NCBI GenBank assembly: GCA_022827405.1
Contig: JAJDTA010000180.1
Coordinates: 1 to 37,822 of the forward strand
Source: Acidimicrobiia bacterium
GTDB taxonomy: Bacteria > Actinomycetota > Acidimicrobiia > Acidimicrobiales > Bin134
DNA: 37,822 bases
Direction: 5' to 3'
The translations under genes were made by a program, and so were the position numbers. Positions 32,463 to 37,822 of this stretch are shown here, in pieces. The notes below the pieces were generated by a model that did not search any database, was not told the origin of the DNA, and worked only from the letters and a program-made list of their open reading frames with translations. How positions within the stretch are numbered: the stretch's first letter is position 1; every line of letters starts with the position of its first letter.

Positions 32463-32774
32463 ATGGGCGTGATCGCTGCTGATGCACTTTCGGCTGACCC
32501 CTTGGAGGCGCTGCGGGAGCTTGCTCGCAGTGAGCCAGAATTGGAGCGGTTGCGCCGAGACAAGGTGTTGGCGGCTCGTGCTGCCGGAGCCACTTGGGAG
32601 CAGGTGGGCAATGCGCTGGGAGTGAGCCGCCAGTCGGCTTGGGAGTACTTCACTGCTCGAATTCGGGAAGAACTGGCGGAGAACGCCAACGCCAACGCCG
32701 AGTTGTCAGAGGTCGAGGCGATGCAGATGGCAGTAGACGAGGTGCGATCGGTTCGACGGCGCAGACGACACTAA
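32463..32774 (+). CDS. Small helix-turn-helix DNA-binding protein
   Basis: 103 residues. Residues about 37-62 (LAARAAGATWEQVGNALGVSRQSAWEYF) form a helix-turn-helix of the sigma-70 region 4/MerR-like sort. An acidic helix and a basic tail (VRSVRRRRRH) follow. No metal or ligand domain is seen. The palindrome over its own promoter suggests autoregulation. It is about 280 bp from the divergent Uma2 gene, which lies tail-to-tail with it, so it is not obviously part of an operon. Confidence 0.75.
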   Translation: MGVIAADALSADPLEALRELARSEPELERLRRDKVLAARAAGATWEQVGNALGVSRQSAWEYFTARIREELAENANANAELSEVEAMQMAVDEVRSVRRRRRH

Positions 32775-32803
32775 CCGGTGAAGGTGGTGCTGGTAGAGCC
32801 GTT

Positions 32804-33007
32804 CTACCCAGTAGCTAAGGGGCTCGGTGGTGCCCCACCTGGCCTATCGGTTGTCTCCTGACAGATCGGCTCGGAGTCTGTAGCTCCATGAGCCTCCAGG
32901 ACGCAACCGGCGGCATATGCCCTGGCCTCCTCCTTTAGGACGTCGATGCGGGTGCGGCGTTCAGGGCTGATTTCACCCGCTACATCGCTGAACTTGCGGT
33001 GTTTCAG
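32804..33007 (-). pseudogene. Possible remnant of an XRE-type antitoxin N-terminus
   Basis: Read on the minus strand, LKHRKFSDVAGEISPERRTRIDVLKEEARAYAA resembles the N-terminal lead-in of XRE/HigA-type antitoxins. The expected helix-turn-helix does not follow; the frame degenerates (GCVLEAHGATDSEP) and stops. No ATG or ribosome site is seen at its start. Likely a decayed fragment, low confidence. Confidence 0.3.
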
Positions 33008-33041
33008 TTGAGAATTCCTTGAGGGAAGCCAGTCGCGAGCC

Positions 33042-33611
33042 TTAGGCGAAGATGGTGCTGACGGGGCAGGTGAAGCTGGGGAGGATGTGGATGCCGTCGA
33101 GGGAGTCGTCTTCTTGCAGGGTTGTGGGGTCCGTGCCGGGGCGGTAGACATCGATGGTTCGGGTGTTGGGGTGGACTATCCAGACCAGCGGGGCTCCGTG
33201 GCCGAGCCACATCTGAGCTCGGTCGTGGGCCCAGCGGCGGCTGTCGCTCGGTGAGACGATTTCCACCACCAGGTCGGGGACGACTTCGGCGTAGCCGTCG
33301 ATCTCCGCGTCCAGTGGGATCTTCTCTGCTGAGGTGAATGCCACGTCGGGTTCGCGCACGGTGTCGGGGTCGCGCTCCAGCCACACGCCCGAATCGGAGG
33401 CTACTACCGTGCCCATATTCCTGGGCTTTGCGAAGATATTCAACTCGGTGGCTAGATTGACCGCGATCTTGCCGTGTCGGTGTCCTGAGGCCATCGTCTC
33501 GTGAAGCACTCCCCGCACCAGCTCGCCGCGCACGCCTTGGTAGCTCAACCGCAGCAAGTCGTCGGCAGTCAGCAGCCTCGTGTCCGTCAATCCCGTTTCA
33601 GTCGTAACCAT
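33042..33611 (-). CDS. Uma2 family protein (DUF820, PD-(D/E)XK-like)
   Basis: 189 residues. LTADDLLRL, YELVRG-like GELVRGVLHETM, HGKIAVNLATEL, REPDVAFTSAEK, VPDLVVEIVSPSDS and LVWIVHPNTRTIDVYRPG follow the Uma2 pattern, and the EPD and VEI-S residues form the restriction-endonuclease-like core. Uma2 proteins are common in cyanobacteria and actinobacteria; their role is unknown, possibly toxin- or mobile-element-related. The start is near an AT-rich TTATCTAAAGTATATG. Confidence 0.9.
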   Translation of the reverse strand: MVTTETGLTDTRLLTADDLLRLSYQGVRGELVRGVLHETMASGHRHGKIAVNLATELNIFAKPRNMGTVVASDSGVWLERDPDTVREPDVAFTSAEKIPLDAEIDGYAEVVPDLVVEIVSPSDSRRWAHDRAQMWLGHGAPLVWIVHPNTRTIDVYRPGTDPTTLQEDDSLDGIHILPSFTCPVSTIFA

Positions 33612-33712
33612 ATACTTTAGATAACTTTCAGCCTAGCCTGTTGATTCCTAAAATGACATGTGCGCCCGATGGCAACGAGAGCAGCGGGTCCATGCCTAAA
33701 TCCTACGTTGCC

Positions 33713-34552
33713 CTACACGTAGTTCCAGCCGAAGCGGCCTTTGATGCAGAGGTTGCCTTTTGTTACGTCGTGGTCGTCGGGGGAGGTGCACTTGACGATT
33801 TGGTTGTCTTGGACGTGGAGTTCGAGGTTGCAGCCGACGCCGCAGTAGGAGCACACGGTTTGGGTGACGGTCTGGTCTTCGGGGCGCCAGTCGTCGGCTT
33901 GGCGCAGGTCGAACTCGGTTTTGAACTGGAGGGCGTTGGTGGGGCACACAGCCACGCAGTTGCCGCAGTAGACACAGGCCGAGTCGGGCAGGGTCACGTC
34001 GAACTCGGTGGAAATGCGGGCGCCGAAGCCCCGGCCGGCCACCGAGATGGCGTAGGTGTGCTGGGCGTCGTCGCCGCAGGCCTCCACGCAGCGATAGCAC
34101 AGCACGCACTTGTCGTAGTCGCGGATGTAGAGGTTGTCCTGCACCCGCACCGGCTCGTCCATCGTCTGGCCGCCGGGGACGTAGCGGTCGGGGTCGGCGC
34201 CGTAGTGCTCGGCCCATAGGCCCAGCTCGTCGGCTTGGGAAACGTCGACCCCGGTGGCCAAGAACTCCAGCACCATCTTGCGGCTGTGGCGCACCCGCTC
34301 GCTGTCGGTGTGGACCACCATGCCCTCCTCGGCGGGACGGGAGCAGGAGGGGACCAGCGCCCGGCTGCCGTCGAGCTCCACCACGCACACCCGGCACACG
34401 TTCACCGGGGTGAGGGTGGGGCCGTAGCAGATGGTGGGGGTCTCCACGCCGGCGGCATCGCAGGCATCCAGGATGGTCGCCCCTTCGGGCACGGCGACGT
34501 CTTGGCCGTCGATCCGGATGGTCACCGCAGTCTCGGTGGCGACGCTGCTCAC
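33713..34552 (-). CDS. Formate dehydrogenase iron-sulfur subunit with detached Fe4S4 segment of the catalytic subunit
   Basis: 279 residues (GTG start overlapping the previous stop as GTGA). Domains in order: a 2Fe-2S ferredoxin (Cys42, 53, 56, 70); two 4Fe-4S clusters (Cys149, 152, 155, 159 and Cys193, 196, 199, 203); and a final segment CSYCGVGC with Cys234, 237, 241 and 269. The last block, ending CIKGRFGWNYV, is normally the first domain of the molybdopterin catalytic subunit and contacts its 4Fe-4S cluster. Here it is followed by a stop, while the catalytic protein is encoded by the first gene of the operon. It relays electrons from the Mo/W site to the NuoF-like subunit. Confidence 0.85.
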   Translation of the reverse strand: MSSVATETAVTIRIDGQDVAVPEGATILDACDAAGVETPTICYGPTLTPVNVCRVCVVELDGSRALVPSCSRPAEEGMVVHTDSERVRHSRKMVLEFLATGVDVSQADELGLWAEHYGADPDRYVPGGQTMDEPVRVQDNLYIRDYDKCVLCYRCVEACGDDAQHTYAISVAGRGFGARISTEFDVTLPDSACVYCGNCVAVCPTNALQFKTEFDLRQADDWRPEDQTVTQTVCSYCGVGCNLELHVQDNQIVKCTSPDDHDVTKGNLCIKGRFGWNYV

Positions 34553-36327
34553 TGGCTATTTCCTATCAGGCCCAGCGCCAGAGCGGAGCGCACCGCGGAG
34601 GCGGCGGTGTGGCCCAGGCCGCAGATGGAGGCGTCCACCATGGCCAGGGCCATGTCGTCGATGAGCTCGGACCGCTCGGGGGCCAGGGGCTGGCCGGAGG
34701 CTTGCAGCTCAACCAGAACCTCATGCTGGCGCTGGGTGCCCACCCGGCAGGGGACGCACTGGCCGCACGACTCGTCGCGGAAGAACTCGGCAATTCGGAC
34801 GACCACGGCCTCCATGTCCACGGTGTCGTCGAACACGGTGACCACTCCCGATCCCAGGGTGGCCCCGACCTCTCGGGTGTCTTCCAGGGTGAGGGGCATG
34901 TCGAGCGAGTCGGGACCGACGAACACACCGGCCGCACCGCCGAGCAACACGGCGGCCAGCGAGCCAACCGATCCTCCGGCCAACCTGAGCAGTTCGCCCA
35001 GGGTGGTGCCGAATGGCACTTCGTAGAGGCCAGGAACCCCTACCCGCCCCGCCAAACAGAACAACCGAGTGCCGGGAGAGCGCTCGGTGCCCACCGAGCG
35101 GTAGACGTCGGGGCCGTCGATCACGATGTCCAGCACGTTGATGAGGGTCTCAGGGTTGTTGATGGCGGTGGGCTGGGAGAACAGGCCGTGGGTGGTGGGG
35201 AAGGGGGGCTTGTTGCGGGGCTCGCCCCGGAAGCCCTCGATGGAGTTGAACAGCGCCGTCTCCTCGCCGCAGATGTAGGCACCGGCTCCTCGGCGAACCT
35301 CGATGTCGAAACGATGCCCGCTGCCGGCCACGTCGTCGCCCAACAGACCCGCCGCTCGGGCTTGGGCAATGGCGCCCTCCAGTCGGGCGGTGGCCCGGGG
35401 GTACTCACCCCTGATATAGATCCAGCCGTGGGGCGAGCCGGTGGCCAGACCGGCGACAGTCATCGACTCGATGACCGCGAACGGGTCGTGCTCGCACAGG
35501 ATGCGGTCTTTGAAGGTGCCGGGCTCGGACTCGTCGCAGTTGGCCACCACGTGTTTGTCGGGGCCGGGCTCGTCGGCCACGGCCCGCCACTTGATCCCGG
35601 TGGGGAAGGCCGCCCCGCCCCGTCCCGACAACCCGGAGTCGGAGATGGCGGCGATGACCGCGTCCGGTCCCATCTCGATGGCCGTAGCGAGGGCCTCATA
35701 GCCGCCATGTTCCCGGTAGGAATCCAGCGAGGTCGGCTCGACCACGCCCACTCGGCGCAACACCCGCAGCCCGGGGTCACCCGCTTGGGGCAGCGAGAAG
35801 TCCTCGTCATCGTCGGCCGGCACCCGATCAGGCCGCCCCACACCTTGGACGAACAGCGCAGGGGCCCGCTCGCACTGGCCGAGACAGGGACTGTTGTGGA
35901 CTCGAGCCCCGCTGGCCTCCAACGAGGCCCGCAGCCCATCGTTGCCCGCCATGGCACACGCCGGATCCACACACACATGGACGACGTCATCGCGGTGGCC
36001 GGGATCGGTGGTACGCAGCAGCTCGTAGAACGTGGCCACGCCGTAGGCCTCGGCGGGGGGAACGCCCAGCCGCTCGGCCGCCCCGTTCAAACCGCCGGGG
36101 CTGATCCAGCCGATCTCGTGCTGAAGCGAGTGCAGCACCGGCAACAGCAGGTGGCGCAGGCCGTGGCGCCGGCTGCGGCCCCCGCGGACTATCCGCTCGG
36201 TTTCGACAACGGTGGCCGCGTCGGCTTGGGGGACAATGGCGTCGATGGCGGCCTGTTCGGCTTCGGTGGGCTGATCGTCCCCAAAGTGCAGGTCAGCCAA
36301 CGGGTGCCCCCGCAGTCTCGGGGGCAT
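34549..36327 (-). CDS. fdhB: NAD-dependent formate dehydrogenase diaphorase subunit (NuoE-NuoF fusion)
   Basis: 592 residues. The N-terminal third is NuoE-like with the 2Fe-2S cysteines C119, C124, C148 and C152. The rest is NuoF-like: the FMN/NAD-binding GRGGAAFPTGIKW (235-247), CDESEPGTFKDR and AYICGEETALFNSIEG, and the 4Fe-4S cysteines C521, C524, C527 and C569. Such fusions occur in the diaphorase subunit of soluble NAD-dependent formate dehydrogenases. It takes electrons from the iron-sulfur chain and reduces NAD+. The ATG at 36327 overlaps the end of the catalytic gene by 35 bp; a TTG at 36300 is an alternative. Confidence 0.88.
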   Translation of the reverse strand: MPPRLRGHPLADLHFGDDQPTEAEQAAIDAIVPQADAATVVETERIVRGGRSRRHGLRHLLLPVLHSLQHEIGWISPGGLNGAAERLGVPPAEAYGVATFYELLRTTDPGHRDDVVHVCVDPACAMAGNDGLRASLEASGARVHNSPCLGQCERAPALFVQGVGRPDRVPADDDEDFSLPQAGDPGLRVLRRVGVVEPTSLDSYREHGGYEALATAIEMGPDAVIAAISDSGLSGRGGAAFPTGIKWRAVADEPGPDKHVVANCDESEPGTFKDRILCEHDPFAVIESMTVAGLATGSPHGWIYIRGEYPRATARLEGAIAQARAAGLLGDDVAGSGHRFDIEVRRGAGAYICGEETALFNSIEGFRGEPRNKPPFPTTHGLFSQPTAINNPETLINVLDIVIDGPDVYRSVGTERSPGTRLFCLAGRVGVPGLYEVPFGTTLGELLRLAGGSVGSLAAVLLGGAAGVFVGPDSLDMPLTLEDTREVGATLGSGVVTVFDDTVDMEAVVVRIAEFFRDESCGQCVPCRVGTQRQHEVLVELQASGQPLAPERSELIDDMALAMVDASICGLGHTAASAVRSALALGLIGNSQ

Positions 36328-37822
36328 CGACCAGCTCTACCCTCACCGCCGCCGCTTTGAACTCGGCAGTGCCGGATTTCGGATCCCAGTCGGGGTTGGT
36401 GAGCACGTTCACATCGATCAGCTCGGGATGGTGCAAGGTAGTGAAGGCCAGACCTCGGGGCAGGCTCGACACCAGTCGGGCATTCATCTCCACTGATCCT
36501 CGGGGGGAGGAGACCCGCACCCGGTCGCCATCAGCGATACCCAAGCCCGCGGCATCCTGCACATTCAAATCCAGGCCAGCAAACCGCAGCGGCGAGTCGT
36601 ATTGCCCGCTCTGCACGCCGGTGTTGTAGGAGTCCAGCGCCCGCCCGGTGGTGAGGCGCAGGGGAAACTCCTCGCTCAACTCCTCGGTCGGCCCCTCGTG
36701 CTCTAGCACCGAGAAAGGAGCCGGATCGCGGCCCTCCAGGTCGTCGGCCCACAGCCAGCCGTGGAGAAAGGCACTGCCGGGATGGTCTTCATCGGGACAC
36801 GGCCACTGGAGGCCGCCGGCGGCTTCGAGTCGCTCCCAGGCCATGCCTCCGTGCATCGCCGACAAACTGCGCAACTCGTCCCACGCGGCCTGGGGGTCGC
36901 GGGGGCCGAGTTCGGTGCCCATGGCCTCGGCCATGTCGCACAGGATGTCGATGTCGTGGCGGGCCAGGCCGGGAGGAGAGACGGCAGGGCGCACTCGCTG
37001 AACCCGGCGCTCACTGGAGGTGACGGTGCCGTCGCTCTCCGCCCAGGCCACCGAGGCGGGCAGCACCACGTCGGCCATCTCTGCGGTACGGGTCATCAAG
37101 ATGTCCTGAACCACCAGGATGTCCAAGCTCTCGAGCTGGGCCCGGGCGTGGAGCACGTCGGCCTCCGAATCAGCCGGGTTCTCGCCGATCACATACAGCG
37201 CTCGCAGCTCGCCCCGCTCCATGGCCTCGAACATGAGCGTGAGGTGCCAACCGGGCACCGAATTGAGCGAACGGCCATAGGCAGCCTCGAACCGGGCCCG
37301 GTGATCGGGGTCGTCCACATCGGCGAAGCCGGGGAACTTGTTGGGGATGGCCCCCATGTCGCCGCCCCCCTGCACGTTGTTCTGGCCCCGCAGCGGCACC
37401 AGGCCCGAGCCCCACCGCCCCACATGGCCGGTGAGCAGGGCCAGGTTGCACAGCGACAACACGTTGTCCACCGCGTTGTGGTGCTCGGTGATGCCCAGGG
37501 TCCACAGGATCTGGGCCGTGTCGGCGGTGGCGTAGGCGTGGGCCATCTCCACCACCACCTCGGCGGGGATGCCGCAGATGGCGGCCACCGCCTCGGGGGT
37601 GAAGGGCTCCACCGAGTCGGCGTAGGCCTCGAACCCCTGGGTGGAGTGGGCGATGAAGTCTCGGTTAGTCAGACCGGCGTGGATGATCTCCCGGCCGATC
37701 CCGTTGGCCAGGGCGATGTCGGTGCCCACGTCGATGCCCACCCACACGTCAGAAAATTGGGCCGAGGAGGTGTAGCGAGGGTCGACGCAATACATGCGGG
37801 CACCGTTGTCGATGCCCTTGAG
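36293..37822 (-). CDS. Formate dehydrogenase catalytic (molybdopterin) subunit, N-terminus outside the window
   Basis: 510 codons are visible and the frame runs off the right edge. The segments VDPRYTSSAQFSD, WVGIDVGTDIALANG, ILWTLGITEHHNAVD, LALLTGHVGRWGSGLVPLRGQNNVQGGGDMGA and the C-terminal molybdopterin-dinucleotide-binding domain (LRLTTGRALDSYNTGVQSG, GIADGDRVRVSSPRGSVEM) are those of formate dehydrogenase H/FdhA. It oxidises formate to CO2 using a Mo- or W-bis-pterin cofactor. The Cys/Sec ligand lies beyond the edge. Compared with E. coli FdhF roughly 150-200 residues of the N-terminus should be missing. Confidence 0.88.
   Translation of the reverse strand, partial: LKGIDNGARMYCVDPRYTSSAQFSDVWVGIDVGTDIALANGIGREIIHAGLTNRDFIAHSTQGFEAYADSVEPFTPEAVAAICGIPAEVVVEMAHAYATADTAQILWTLGITEHHNAVDNVLSLCNLALLTGHVGRWGSGLVPLRGQNNVQGGGDMGAIPNKFPGFADVDDPDHRARFEAAYGRSLNSVPGWHLTLMFEAMERGELRALYVIGENPADSEADVLHARAQLESLDILVVQDILMTRTAEMADVVLPASVAWAESDGTVTSSERRVQRVRPAVSPPGLARHDIDILCDMAEAMGTELGPRDPQAAWDELRSLSAMHGGMAWERLEAAGGLQWPCPDEDHPGSAFLHGWLWADDLEGRDPAPFSVLEHEGPTEELSEEFPLRLTTGRALDSYNTGVQSGQYDSPLRFAGLDLNVQDAAGLGIADGDRVRVSSPRGSVEMNARLVSSLPRGLAFTTLHHPELIDVNVLTNPDWDPKSGTAEFKAAAVRVELVDAPETAGAPVG

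Noticed and set aside
34609-36360. Long open frame on the plus strand antisense to the NuoE-NuoF fusion (and similar ones at 23950-25467 and 3072-3611)
   Set aside because: High GC at third positions opens long antisense frames; these show no conserved motifs or starts, while the minus-strand frames are clearly the real genes.
1-37822. CRISPR array
   Set aside because: No run of three or more short direct repeats with unique spacers; the repeats found are tandem coding units, a two-copy repeat, or short operator-type units.
1-37822. Avoidance of GCCGGC as a sign of NaeI-type restriction
   Set aside because: GCCGGC occurs in the window (for example in the first VOC gene near 1892), so simple avoidance is not evident; methylation would make it unnecessary.

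Overview
The window is GC-rich, densely packed DNA from an actinobacterium, most plausibly a member of the Acidimicrobiia or a close relative. This placement is inferred from gene content: two F420-type luciferase-like oxidoreductases, many acyl-CoA-metabolism genes, a DUF222/HNH (13E12-type) protein, frequent GTG starts and short ATGA/GTGA overlaps. Several genes have TANNNT boxes only 6-7 nt before the start, as in actinobacterial leaderless transcripts. No 16S or other phylogenetic marker is present.

Layout. (1) 1-4070: two acyl-CoA synthetases (the first cut by the left edge) flank a VOC protein and an intergenic repeat block. (2) 4169-5987: a DUF4143-type ATPase and a P/T-rich lipoprotein. 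(3) About 6080-16940: an accessory defence island, visibly less GC-rich than its flanks. It begins near a tRNA-like 3' fragment and carries an IetA/IetS-like AAA ATPase-subtilase pair, a UvrD-like helicase, a NaeI-type restriction-modification pair, a two-TM protein with a recent 48-residue tandem duplication, a beta-class DNA methyltransferase and a HicA/HicB-type toxin-antitoxin pair. (4) 17023-28367: a long minus-strand catabolic block holding a KstD-like flavoprotein, an NTF2-like protein, two luciferase-like monooxygenases, an IpdA/IpdB-type CoA-transferase pair, an SDR, an acyl-CoA dehydrogenase, a phytoene-desaturase-like flavoprotein, a VOC protein and a thiolase. The set resembles actinobacterial steroid/ring degradation modules, but its substrate is unknown. 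(5) 28458-33611: folD, a second toxin-antitoxin pair, a DUF222/HNH protein, a small membrane protein, a small HTH protein with a palindromic operator over its promoter, a probable antitoxin remnant and a Uma2-family protein. (6) 33713-37822: a tightly overlapping NAD-dependent formate dehydrogenase operon. Its catalytic gene runs off the right edge, and the Fe4S4 segment that normally begins the catalytic subunit sits at the end of the last gene instead.

How the parts work together. The catabolic block could activate, desaturate, open and thiolytically cleave a CoA-linked cyclic or branched acid. FolD and the formate dehydrogenase both belong to one-carbon/formate metabolism. The defence island combines DNA restriction with protein-based effectors. 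The most novel-looking items are a dispersed palindromic element (three copies at 2131, 22721 and 25501) whose stems change in a compensatory way, the split formate dehydrogenase, the helicase plus NaeI-type arrangement, and the repeat-bearing membrane protein beside it.
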